64,000 bases of DNA, from the NCBI RefSeq assembly GCF_018127925.1, contig NZ_CP072348.1, positions 875,501-939,500 of the forward strand, written 5' to 3'. Made by a program: the position numbers and the translations under genes. Shown here one piece after another: positions 28,466 through 36,727 of this stretch; position 1 is the stretch's first letter, and the number at the start of each line of letters is the position of its first letter. The DNA is from Prevotella melaninogenica. Lineage in GTDB: Bacteria > Bacteroidota > Bacteroidia > Bacteroidales > Bacteroidaceae. The notes under the pieces are model-generated. The model was not told where the DNA came from and searched no databases. It saw only the letters and a list, made by a program, of their open reading frames with translations.

Positions 28466-28532
28466 GGTTTATTCCACCTTATTATCATAAAGAGAACCCT
28501 AACAAATACAATTAATCAGAAATCAAAATAAT

Positions 28533-29126
28533 ATGACGCCAGAAATACCATTCCGTGAAGGATTAGACGAACTTGCATCACACTACAAGCAGGTGCTTAC
28601 ACTCTTAGGAGAAGACCCTGAAAGAGAAGGTTTGCAGAAAACACCTATGCGTGTTGCAAAGGCTATGCAGGTACTTACACGTGGTTATACACAAGACCCA
28701 CATAAGGTGTTGACAGATGCTTTGTTTGAAGAGAAGTACAACCAGATGGTTATTGTGAAAGATATTGACTTCTTCTCCATGTGTGAACACCACATTCTTC
28801 CGTTCTATGGTAAGGCGCATGTTGCATATATACCAAACGGATATATAACGGGATTGAGCAAGATTGCACGTGTTGTGGATATCTTCTCACACCGTCTACA
28901 AGTGCAGGAACGCTTGACAGAGCAGATAATGCAGTGCATCAATGACACACTGAAGCCACAAGGAGTAATGGTTGTCATCGAAGCAAAGCACATGTGTATG
29001 CAGATGCGTGGCGTAGAAAAGCAGAATTCTATCACTACAACAAGTGCTTATAGCGGTGTATTTGAATCAAGTAAGACTCGCAATGAGTTCATGGACTTGC
29101 TGCGTGGAGAGACCAAGAGAATATAA
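28533..29126 (+). CDS. folE: GTP cyclohydrolase I FolE
   Basis: A 197-residue enzyme converting GTP to 7,8-dihydroneopterin triphosphate, the entry to folate and other pterins. Zinc-binding and active-site motifs [44 protein letters not shown] and [19 protein letters not shown] are complete. Length is normal for the type IA enzyme. It is followed by two small lipoprotein genes and xth on the same strand. Confidence 0.98.
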   Translation: MTPEIPFREGLDELASHYKQVLTLLGEDPEREGLQKTPMRVAKAMQVLTRGYTQDPHKVLTDALFEEKYNQMVIVKDIDFFSMCEHHILPFYGKAHVAYIPNGYITGLSKIARVVDIFSHRLQVQERLTEQIMQCINDTLKPQGVMVVIEAKHMCMQMRGVEKQNSITTTSAYSGVFESSKTRNEFMDLLRGETKRI

Positions 29127-29159
29127 TTAAAGCACTATTATAAACTAAAACTTAAAGAC

Positions 29160-29795
29160 ATGAAAAGAACAATGAAAGCAGCGGTAATGCTATTATGTAC
29201 ATTCGCCTTAACAGTGATGACCACTGGATGTTCCAATGACAACAATGAAGTAGAGCATCAGAAAAGTGCAGAACAGGTTCTTAACAATATGGTTGGGATT
29301 TATGAAGGAACACTGGGGTTTACCTATGGAACATCCACAGCAACTTCAAGTAGCTTGGGATGGAAGACAAATTGTAAGGTAGATAAGGATCACAATATTA
29401 TCTTTGATCAATTTCCTTACCACACATTGGCTAATGGTGTATCAAAGAAAGGATTGGTCGGAGTAGCATCACCTTTGCTTGCAAGACTGCAAAAAGTAGA
29501 GAACAGTCCACTTAAAATAAAAATTGAAGCTGTTGGATTGAATTATAATAGAACAGAACTTTTTATCGTTCCAGATGTGAAGTTTAATGTAACAGGCACT
29601 AAAGAGATATACGAACTATCAGGACAAATTAGACCATCAAAAAACAACTATTATACAATGAGCACATCAGAAATGAACCTAGAGTTCACTGTAAATAAGT
29701 TGGTGAGAATTAATAAAGAACATGGGACGGCATTAGTTGAAAATGATTTTGATATGCCTGTGACCTATTATTTGAAAGTAAAAAGAGTTAAATGA
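29160..29795 (+). CDS. DUF4840 lipoprotein (copy 1)
   Basis: A 211-residue lipoprotein, lipobox VMTTGCSN (Cys24). The rest resembles DUF4840: an N-terminal VLNNMVGIYEGTL stretch, a middle with FDQFPYHTLANGVS, and a C-terminal sheet (SEMNLEFTVNKLVRI). Its function is unknown; outer-membrane or periplasmic location is inferred from the lipobox. Its TGA overlaps by four bases (ATGA) an ATG that opens a 15-codon xth-like remnant, the same junction that copy 2 has with the real xth. Paralogous to copy 2. Confidence 0.75.
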   Translation: MKRTMKAAVMLLCTFALTVMTTGCSNDNNEVEHQKSAEQVLNNMVGIYEGTLGFTYGTSTATSSSLGWKTNCKVDKDHNIIFDQFPYHTLANGVSKKGLVGVASPLLARLQKVENSPLKIKIEAVGLNYNRTELFIVPDVKFNVTGTKEIYELSGQIRPSKNNYYTMSTSEMNLEFTVNKLVRINKEHGTALVENDFDMPVTYYLKVKRVK

Positions 29796-29821
29796 AACTG
29801 ATTTCATGGAATGTAAACGGG
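29792..29821 (+). pseudogene. Remnant of the xth start (10 codons)
   Basis: MKLISWNVNG is encoded at 29792-29821, with 27 of 30 bases identical to the start of the intact xth (30534-30563). Similarity ends there, and the frame closes at a TAA six codons later. It overlaps the end of the first lipoprotein gene by ATGA, exactly as intact xth overlaps the second. Confidence 0.8.
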
Positions 29822-29865
29822 GGCTTACCTATATTTTAAGAGAAAGAACCCAAATACAAAAGTTT

Positions 29866-30537
29866 ATGAAAAAGATAATAAAACTTACAGCTATGGCATT
29901 ATGTACCCTCGCATTATGCCTCACAAGCTGCTCAAAAGACGACAACAATGAAAATATAGGGGGTAAGGAAAAAGAACTAACAAAAGAACAATTCCTTGAA
30001 GCACAGACAAAGGTTTTAAACAGTATTCCCGGTAATTACAAAGGTTTTATCAGTGCTGATGCAAAAAATCAGGGGCTTAGTGGTCATATTAAATGGACTG
30101 TCAATAGGAATGGCATAGTAGTTTGCAAGAACTTTCCTTATGAAGCTCTTGCGTTTGGAATATCTACTGATGACAACAGCAGCGAAGCCGCTCACCTTTG
30201 TTCAGCATTAAAAAAAGCTCCGTTAGCCAACCTTCAGTTCCGCCTTATAGGCAATCCTGACTCTAAAGATCCAGCAGATTTATATGCAACCCCACGTATT
30301 ACAACAAAAATACAGACCTCTCAGGGTACTTATAACGTAGTCGGTCAGTTACGAAATGATAGACTTAATGCACACTATGATATAAAGTCATCCAGCCTCA
30401 ATATGAAATTTATAATCTACAGATTGGATAAAGTTATAGAACATCAGGATGGACGCACTGAATATAAACAAGAACAGAAATTCAGCATACCTGTTGAGTT
30501 TGAACTAAGAACAATAGAAAAGAAAGAAATACAATGA
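29866..30537 (+). CDS. DUF4840 lipoprotein (copy 2)
   Basis: 223 residues from the ATG at 29866, chosen because it opens the lipoprotein signal MKKIIKLTAMALCTLALCLTSC (Cys22); an upstream in-frame ATG at 29806 would prepend 20 residues encoded by the xth-like remnant. The body shares the copy 1 pattern: ILNSIPGNYKGFI, KNFPYEALAFGIS and SSLNMKFIIYRLDKV. The genes look like diverged tandem copies. Its TGA overlaps the xth ATG. Confidence 0.75.
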   Translation: MKKIIKLTAMALCTLALCLTSCSKDDNNENIGGKEKELTKEQFLEAQTKVLNSIPGNYKGFISADAKNQGLSGHIKWTVNRNGIVVCKNFPYEALAFGISTDDNSSEAAHLCSALKKAPLANLQFRLIGNPDSKDPADLYATPRITTKIQTSQGTYNVVGQLRNDRLNAHYDIKSSSLNMKFIIYRLDKVIEHQDGRTEYKQEQKFSIPVEFELRTIEKKEIQ

Positions 30538-31283
30538 AGTTTATTTCATGGAATGTAAACGGGCTTCGCGCCTGTGTAGGAAAAGAGTTTGAGCAGCAAT
30601 TCAAGGACTTGGATGCTGATTTCTTCTGCCTACAAGAGACAAAGATGCAAGCAGGACAGCTCGATCTCAGTTTTCCTGGTTATGAATCTTATTGGAATTA
30701 CGCTGACAAGAAGGGCTATTCTGGTACGGCAATATACACAAAGCATAAGCCATTGAGCGTGACTTATGGTATTGATATTGATGAGCACGACCATGAGGGA
30801 CGTGTAATTACACTCGAGATGGAAGACTTCTACCTCGTAACTGTTTATACACCGAACTCACAGGATGGGCTTCGTCGATTGGAGTATCGTATGAAGTGGG
30901 AAGATGACTTCCAAGCCTATCTCCACAAACTCGATGAGAAAAAGCCTGTTATCGTATGTGGTGACATGAATGTTGCCCATCAGGAGATAGACCTCAAGAA
31001 CCCAAAGACAAACCGCAAGAATGCTGGCTTCACTGATGAAGAGCGTGAGAAGATGACCCAATTACTAAGCAATGGCTTCATCGACACCTTCCGTACCCTT
31101 TATCCAGAGCAGGTTACTTACTCTTGGTGGTCATATCGTTTCCGTGCAAGAGAGAAGAATACGGGGTGGCGTATCGACTATTTCCTCATCTCAGAACGTC
31201 TCAAAGACCGCCTCGAAGATGCTAAGATTCATACTGAGATTATGGGAAGCGACCACTGTCCTGTGGAAATTATCTTGAAATAA
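30534..31283 (+). CDS. xth: Exodeoxyribonuclease III (AP endonuclease)
   Basis: A 249-residue endonuclease/exonuclease/phosphatase-fold enzyme that cuts DNA 5' to abasic sites in base-excision repair. Motifs are intact: MKFISWNVNGLRA, LQETKMQ (Glu), YSGTAIYT, CGDMNVAH (Asp-Asn), GWRIDYFLIS and GSDHCPVEI (Asp-His). It is translationally coupled to the preceding DUF4840 gene by the ATGA overlap. SGNH and MBOAT genes follow closely. Confidence 0.97.
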   Translation: MKFISWNVNGLRACVGKEFEQQFKDLDADFFCLQETKMQAGQLDLSFPGYESYWNYADKKGYSGTAIYTKHKPLSVTYGIDIDEHDHEGRVITLEMEDFYLVTVYTPNSQDGLRRLEYRMKWEDDFQAYLHKLDEKKPVIVCGDMNVAHQEIDLKNPKTNRKNAGFTDEEREKMTQLLSNGFIDTFRTLYPEQVTYSWWSYRFRAREKNTGWRIDYFLISERLKDRLEDAKIHTEIMGSDHCPVEIILK

Positions 31284-31292
31284 GACAATCAT

Positions 31293-32045
31293 ATGCACGC
31301 CCAGATAAAGACACTACTCTTGATGGCTGCTGTCATGGCAGCCATTATTGTCTATGCTGTTATCCCAACTGAGATAACAATGGGCAGCTATACTATCCGC
31401 AAGATAACGCTTGTCAACCTAAGCCGACCGCTTATTGAGAAAACAAAACAAACAAAGCATACCGCTAAAAAGGTACATCGCAACCAAACAATCCTTTTCA
31501 TTGGAGACTCAATGGTGGAAGGCCTTTCACGTAGGTTGGGTGATTATGCAGGCGAAAACGGACACAAACTATATACCGTCATCTGGTATAGCTCTTCTAC
31601 AGAACGTTGGGGAACCACCCAAACCTTAGAACACTTCATTGCTGAATATAAGCCAACATACATACTCATCTGCCTTGGCAGTAATGAGCTCTTTATCAAC
31701 GATCTTGCCAATCGTACGCAATATGTACAACAATTAGTAAAAAAAATAGGTAATATTCCTTTCGTATGGATAAGTCCTTCTGATTGGAATGGCGATACTG
31801 GCATTAATGATGTCATAAAGGAAAATGTCGGGAAAGGACATTTCTTTGACAGTCGTAACCTAAAACTCAAAAGAGGTAGCGACCATTATCATCCTACATG
31901 GGCAGCAGCTGCCTATTGGATGGATACCGCGGCTAAGTTTATAAGGAGTAAAGAGTGTGCTAATCCGCTACAACTCAACAATCCAAAAGCCCATCACAAG
32001 GCAACAAATACAAAGCTTTTGCAACCTTCCTTTGAAGGCTATTAA
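31293..32045 (+). CDS. SGNH/GDSL-family hydrolase or O-acetyltransferase
   Basis: A 250-residue protein with an N-terminal membrane anchor (about 8-27). The SGNH fold shows block I FIGDSMVEG (catalytic Ser), block III CLGSNELF (Asn) and block V GSDHYHPTWAAAAYW (Asp/His). The next gene encodes an MBOAT acyltransferase; such pairs transfer acetyl groups to surface polysaccharides (as in alginate and cellulose O-acetylation), so a periplasmic acyl-transfer role is inferred rather than lipase activity. Confidence 0.82.
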   Translation: MHAQIKTLLLMAAVMAAIIVYAVIPTEITMGSYTIRKITLVNLSRPLIEKTKQTKHTAKKVHRNQTILFIGDSMVEGLSRRLGDYAGENGHKLYTVIWYSSSTERWGTTQTLEHFIAEYKPTYILICLGSNELFINDLANRTQYVQQLVKKIGNIPFVWISPSDWNGDTGINDVIKENVGKGHFFDSRNLKLKRGSDHYHPTWAAAAYWMDTAAKFIRSKECANPLQLNNPKAHHKATNTKLLQPSFEGY

Positions 32046-32078
32046 ATAGGAAACAAGCTACAAATAAACGATTAATAG

Positions 32079-33560
32079 ATGACAAATATAACACAGCTGA
32101 TGACTGCCTTCTTTGACTTCTTGTCTTCACAAGACAAGAACTGGTCGCTGTGTACATTACCATTTATGGCTTCGTTCCTTTTTTTCTTTGCCATATACAT
32201 AGGATTAAACCGCTATCGCCAAACATGGACAAAGGCATACGTCATAGCTTTTAGTCTTTTCTTTGCTTTCAAAGCGAATGGAGTTTTGATGTGGCTATTG
32301 CCCATTGTTACGATTAGTTCATGGTATCTCACTCGCTTTATGATGCGCTTAAAGCGTGGAAAAGTGCGTAAAATTGGACTTGCCATTGTCATCCTTACTG
32401 AGTTGTTACCCCTACTCTACTACAAATACACGAACTTTACACTTGAGATATTCCACGAACTATTGCGTAGCAACTTCTCACCAGAGAAAATGTTGCTACC
32501 TGTCGGTATCTCATTCTTCACCTTTCAAGCTATCAGTTACACCGTTGATGTCTATAAAGGACGCTATCCTAAGACAGCAGAACTGATTGACTACGTTTTC
32601 TTCCTTACCTTTTTCCCACTCCTTATCGCTGGTCCCATCACCCGCGCTGAAGTATTACTCCCACAGGTTCAAACGCCAAAAGACAATGTCAACGAGAACC
32701 TTGTTTATAAAGGTCTGTGGCTTATCATCTGCGGATTGATAAAGAAAGCCCTCATCGCCGACTATATTGCACAATACAATAATATTGTTTTTGATGCGCC
32801 AGCAAGTCAAAGCGGCTTTGGAGATTTGATGGGAGTATTGGGCTTTTCAGTTCAAATCTATTTCGATTTCTCGGGCTACAGCGACCTTGCTATTGGTGTT
32901 GCCGCCCTGATGGGATATGAGCTAAAAGACAATTTCAGATTCCCTTATCAGAGTCTGAACCTCACAGAGTTCTGGCATCGTTGGCATATAGCCCTCTCCA
33001 CATGGTTCCGTGACTATCTTTACATCCCATTGGGAGGAAACAGAAAAGGCGAACTTCGCACCTATCTCAATAGCTTCTTGGCGATGATAGTGGCAGGTCT
33101 GTGGCATGGTGCATCATGGATGTTCATTGTATGGGGCGTACTTCATGGCATTGGACTGGTCATTCATAAGTTCTGTCGAAACAATGGATTGGATAAGATA
33201 CCAGACAATAAATACACAAAAGGTATCAGTTGGTTTATTACGTTTAGCTATGTTTCCCTTGCATGGATATTCTTCCGTGCAGCGGATATGACAACTGCTA
33301 CAACATTAATAGACAACATCCTGCATACTATCAGCCTCTCAGATGCCTACACCTTCCTAATGGAATACCCACTATGGCTTGCCGTTGTGCTGATAAGTTT
33401 AGAACTTCATAGTATTCGAGAGACTGATTATAACTGGCTGCAAAATAAGTTTATCAATTCTTCATGGCTCGTAAAGCTATGTATCTTTGCTGTTGTTATG
33501 CAGTTAGTTATTAATCTTAGTCATCATAGTATCCAACCTTTTATTTACACACAATTCTAA
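32079..33560 (+). CDS. MBOAT-family membrane-bound O-acyltransferase
   Basis: A 493-residue polytopic membrane protein of the AlgI/DltB group. The signatures FWHRWHIALSTWFRDYLYIPLGG and the catalytic-His motif LWHGASWMFIVWGVLHG are present, with about ten membrane segments. It is thought to carry acetyl groups across the inner membrane to the partner SGNH protein encoded just upstream. The acceptor polysaccharide is not evident from this window. Confidence 0.92.
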   Translation: MTNITQLMTAFFDFLSSQDKNWSLCTLPFMASFLFFFAIYIGLNRYRQTWTKAYVIAFSLFFAFKANGVLMWLLPIVTISSWYLTRFMMRLKRGKVRKIGLAIVILTELLPLLYYKYTNFTLEIFHELLRSNFSPEKMLLPVGISFFTFQAISYTVDVYKGRYPKTAELIDYVFFLTFFPLLIAGPITRAEVLLPQVQTPKDNVNENLVYKGLWLIICGLIKKALIADYIAQYNNIVFDAPASQSGFGDLMGVLGFSVQIYFDFSGYSDLAIGVAALMGYELKDNFRFPYQSLNLTEFWHRWHIALSTWFRDYLYIPLGGNRKGELRTYLNSFLAMIVAGLWHGASWMFIVWGVLHGIGLVIHKFCRNNGLDKIPDNKYTKGISWFITFSYVSLAWIFFRAADMTTATTLIDNILHTISLSDAYTFLMEYPLWLAVVLISLELHSIRETDYNWLQNKFINSSWLVKLCIFAVVMQLVINLSHHSIQPFIYTQF

Positions 33561-33561
33561 G

Positions 33562-34050
33562 ATGGTTATCAAATACAAATATAGTGGCTCATTACTCTTA
33601 GAAGCGTTATTATTCACACCCATCCCCATCTTCTTTTCTATATGGTTTTTCTTTGGGCACAAAGGTGTAGACGCTGCCCATCCTTTCATGCTCATTATCG
33701 CACTCTCATTCATACTTCATACTGTTTCGTTTTGGCTTTTCAGACTTTTTGTTGCCTGCCAAAAACTATGGGAAAAAGACTATCTATCCATCAAAGGTGA
33801 CCATATTTGCTTCTACGATTGTCTACGTCGCAAATATACAGAAGTAACTGCTGATGAAATAGAAGGGATAAACGACTACCATTATTACTTCGTTCCTTTC
33901 ATCGTTCAGATAATTTATACAACAAAAGGAAAAATCTTCACCCTTCCAGAACTTACTAACGAAGGGCAAGAAAGGGTTACAGAAATCATTTACGACTTCC
34001 TATATCAGGCTGAAAAAGAGAAGGATGAAAAGCATACAACCATACCCTAA
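33562..34050 (+). CDS. Small membrane protein, unrecognised
   Basis: 162 residues with two hydrophobic helices (about 10-32 and 42-63) close to the N terminus, then a soluble part (FYDCLRRKYTEVTADEIEGINDYHYYFVPFIVQIIYTTKGKIFTLPELT) that resembles a PH-like beta sandwich. It begins one base after the MBOAT stop, so it belongs to the same transcript, but I recognise no family. The C terminus is Lys/Glu-rich. Confidence 0.65.
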   Translation: MVIKYKYSGSLLLEALLFTPIPIFFSIWFFFGHKGVDAAHPFMLIIALSFILHTVSFWLFRLFVACQKLWEKDYLSIKGDHICFYDCLRRKYTEVTADEIEGINDYHYYFVPFIVQIIYTTKGKIFTLPELTNEGQERVTEIIYDFLYQAEKEKDEKHTTIP

Positions 34051-34201
34051 AAGAAGATAAGTATAACCTATCAACTTTCCGTCTCCTCCCTTTGGTGAAA
34101 CAAAACAAATGCTTTCGTATTTCATTCACCTTCGAGACAAGCAATGAACAAGCATTAATCGACTCTGAACCAGCTCTTTACCGACAATCACATCTATATC
34201 T

Positions 34202-34272
34202 ATTTGTTTGGTGCGAAGCCTCCGCACCATTGGTGCTTACCATCCGCACCACACGTGCTAAGGCTCCGCACG
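34202..34272. repeat. Family B 22-bp array, copy B1
   Basis: GCAC at 34224, 34246 and 34268 and GTGC at 34211, 34233 and 34255 recur every 22 bases; the core is GCACCATTGGTGC. It lies between convergent genes, in reverse orientation to B3. Confidence 0.85.
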
Positions 34273-34276
34273 ACTC

Positions 34277-35386
34277 TTATTGGAAGTGTAAAATGAGGGG
34301 AAGGTTATATCTAAAAGCTACAGGTTTACCGTTATGCATTGCAGGTTTCCAACCTCTTAATAATTGAAGTGCTGCAGCAACACTGCGGTTCAACTCAATA
34401 TTATTTACCGTTAGAAAGACTATATCTTTCAAAGAACCATCCGTATCAACAATAAAAGAGGCGTAAATTCTCCCCACAGGAGTTGTTGCTGGGTTAAGTC
34501 CTGTATCGGAAAAATTCTGCCCAAAAGCCGCAACTAAATTTCCATCAAACTGTGGCAATATTTCTGGGAAGACAGAATCAGGTGATAAGGAGACATATAC
34601 AGCCTCATTAGGAAGTTTCTTAGTGCCTGCATAAGATAATGACTGTTTCTGCCACTTCTTAAAACTCTTAGAGAAAAGTACATCTACCATGTCATTACTT
34701 ACTTCTGAATAAACTCCTCCACCGTTATCAACACCAAGGTCGAAACGTATATTCTGTCCTATCAGTGCAAACTGATTGGGTAGAATATCCCAATTTATAG
34801 AGTCCTCAGTATGCGTATTTGCCGTATAATCTAACAATTCATAGAACTGATAACGAACATTAGGATCCTGCCACATGCGTGTCTGATTAAACACATCATT
34901 CTGCGTTAAGACTTTCTTATTGATAAGATCAAAGGTAAAATAAGAATGCTTTGCCGTAATGACACTTGTTGCATTACGCTCCTCCAAGCGGGCAAGAAAA
35001 GAAATGTATCTGCCTGGCTCCAACCAAAGACATCGTAACCCCATATCGTAAAAACGCCTTTCAGCATCCGCATCATCCTTTATAGTTCGCACTTCTTTAC
35101 CTAACGAAGACGCAAACTGCTTCCAACCAGTATCATAACTTTCAGAAGGCTGGTTAAAGAAAAAGCTTGTAAGATAGTGCTGTAGTTCTGGTAAGACAGA
35201 TCCATCCAAGCCTTTTGGCCATTCAAAATCCTTTGAAATAATCGTCAACGTATCACCCTTCTCATATAGATGACGAGACGACTCATAAAGCATAGCATCC
35301 TTAGACGCAATTGTTCCTGCCGACTGTCCGAATGCCATAAGACTTACAAACAGTAACAGGAACAAAGTATTAAGTCGGTTAATCAT
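34277..35386 (-). CDS. Exported DUF3298-like protein with C-terminal TonB_C domain
   Basis: A 369-residue protein with a Sec signal peptide (about 1-20, ending FGQSAG). The middle resembles DUF3298 (AKHSYFTFDLINKKVLTQNDVF, as in RsiV-like periplasmic domains). Residues 300-369 form a TonB C-terminal domain (GRIYASFIVDTDGSLKDIVF, then VAAALQLLRGWKPAMHNGKPV). There is no N-terminal membrane anchor or Pro-rich linker, so it is not a classic TonB. Its ATG overlaps the stop of the DUF4251 gene by four bases. Confidence 0.7.
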   Translation of the reverse strand: MINRLNTLFLLLFVSLMAFGQSAGTIASKDAMLYESSRHLYEKGDTLTIISKDFEWPKGLDGSVLPELQHYLTSFFFNQPSESYDTGWKQFASSLGKEVRTIKDDADAERRFYDMGLRCLWLEPGRYISFLARLEERNATSVITAKHSYFTFDLINKKVLTQNDVFNQTRMWQDPNVRYQFYELLDYTANTHTEDSINWDILPNQFALIGQNIRFDLGVDNGGGVYSEVSNDMVDVLFSKSFKKWQKQSLSYAGTKKLPNEAVYVSLSPDSVFPEILPQFDGNLVAAFGQNFSDTGLNPATTPVGRIYASFIVDTDGSLKDIVFLTVNNIELNRSVAAALQLLRGWKPAMHNGKPVAFRYNLPLILHFQ

Positions 35387-35946
35387 AATTTCATGAATGT
35401 TGTCTGGTGTCTCTTACTTGCTTTTTGACCCTTTGGTGTAAAAACATCATTAAGCTCCATCACCCCAGAAAAGCTAATCGTCTCCTTTTCACTGGGATTA
35501 ATTACCAATGACACAGTAGCATTATCGAAGACTTCAAGTACAATCTGATAGCTCTCGAAATCATTACGAGTGGTCATGAAGATACGACGTCCGCCCTTCA
35601 TCGGTTCTTCCCTATAACTCGTTAGAGGTTCTACAAGGCTCAAACCGCCACCACGTCCGTAAGGAATATAGTAAGCTCTACCGAAATAAGGGAGGAAAAG
35701 TCCTACCGAATCACCACTCACCTCGAGTCCCCAGTCGTCCTGTAAATAGACAGCAGGACCACGCATAGGGTACATACGATCCACAAAGACGCGGTAGCGA
35801 TGCTCTGCTAAGTGAGCCTTCACAGCAGTAGCACGCAACTGCGCCATCTTCTCCTTTGACACAGGATTACCCTCTGAATCATAATAAGTTGTAGCACAAC
35901 CCACCATTAGGACAGCTACAAAAAGAAATAAAACTAAACGTTTCAT
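35383..35946 (-). CDS. DUF4251 lipoprotein
   Basis: A 187-residue lipoprotein with lipobox LMVGCATT (Cys17). Residues 45-175 match DUF4251 (VDRMYPMRGPAVYLQDD, then LEVSGDSVGLFLPYFGRAY, then MKGGRRIFMTTRNDFESYQI), a Bacteroidales beta-rich family of unknown function. It is cotranscribed with the DUF3298/TonB_C gene through an ATGA overlap. Confidence 0.85.
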   Translation of the reverse strand: MKRLVLFLFVAVLMVGCATTYYDSEGNPVSKEKMAQLRATAVKAHLAEHRYRVFVDRMYPMRGPAVYLQDDWGLEVSGDSVGLFLPYFGRAYYIPYGRGGGLSLVEPLTSYREEPMKGGRRIFMTTRNDFESYQIVLEVFDNATVSLVINPSEKETISFSGVMELNDVFTPKGQKASKRHQTTFMKL

Positions 35947-36076
35947 TGCATACCTCTCTTTCTTTTAAGTCGTTATAGTATTTTTTCTTTCTACTTTACA
36001 AGCTTTAGAACAACGTTTACACAAAGTTGTGAAGATTCTTATAGTCTACTGTTCAGTCTAAAGAACAGTTCTTATA

Positions 36077-36529
36077 CTATTCGATCTTTTCAATCTTTGG
36101 AGCCTCCATCTTCTCAATAGAAGGTGCTGCCTGCTTAGCAGGAAGTTCTGAAGATGGAGTAACGTCTGGAGCAGGTGCAGCGATAGGAGCATCGTATTGG
36201 TTAGACTGCACCTTATCAGAAGCCTCCTTCCCCTTATCATCTTTACCAGCCTTAGCCTTTTCAGCCTCAGCAGCTTTCTCCTCATCAGTCATCATATCTT
36301 CTTTTGATGGCTTCATATTAGGCCAAAGATAATCGCCTACTATGTCTATTGTGTCTGCATCTGCATTGCGTTTCTGTACCTCTTCCTCCTCCTGTTCAGT
36401 CATTGGAGCATCATCTGAAGCCACAATAAGATTATAAATTAAGCCCAAGAATACGAGGACAGCCAGTCCACAAAGAACTTTAAAGGTCAGCGACTTTGTA
36501 AATTTACGCTGCTTATTCTGATTTGACAT
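36077..36529 (-). CDS. Single-pass membrane protein with acidic, low-complexity tail
   Basis: 150 residues; one transmembrane helix near 16-34 (FKVLCGLAVLVFLGLIYNLIV), then an acidic stretch (PMTEQEEEEVQKRNADAD), a short conserved-looking VGDYLWPNMKPSKEDMMT and an Ala/Lys/Pro-rich tail. No family recognised. It appears monocistronic, with a -7 box (36613-36620) enclosed by a 16-bp inverted repeat. Confidence 0.65.
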   Translation of the reverse strand: MSNQNKQRKFTKSLTFKVLCGLAVLVFLGLIYNLIVASDDAPMTEQEEEEVQKRNADADTIDIVGDYLWPNMKPSKEDMMTDEEKAAEAEKAKAGKDDKGKEASDKVQSNQYDAPIAAPAPDVTPSSELPAKQAAPSIEKMEAPKIEKIE

Positions 36530-36586
36530 AGTCTTGTTATTATTCTGTTTTGTTAAGAATCAATTTATACTTCACGGAGAAACGCA

Positions 36587-36645
36587 ATCGGTACATTCTC
36601 CTTCTATCTTTTGCAAAGATAAACATTTAAAAGGAGAATGTACCG
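36587..36645 (-). promoter_or_regulatory. Promoter enclosed by a 16-bp inverted repeat
   Basis: tcggtacattctcctt (36587-36602) and its exact reverse complement (36630-36645) flank 27 bases that hold the minus-strand -7 box TATCTTTG (36613-36620), itself part of TATCTTTTGCAAAGATA. It fits an operator around the promoter of the gene at 36077-36529. Confidence 0.55.
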
Positions 36646-36727
36646 AAAGGATAGTAAAAAACTGCTTTTTTCTTACAGAAAACACTTAAATCATTATTGA
36701 TTCTTTGGTTTTCTATATTGCTTAAGT

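Noticed and set aside
34092-34367. 91-codon plus-strand ORF
   Set aside because: It spans repeat B1 and overlaps the end of the minus-strand DUF3298/TonB_C gene in antisense.
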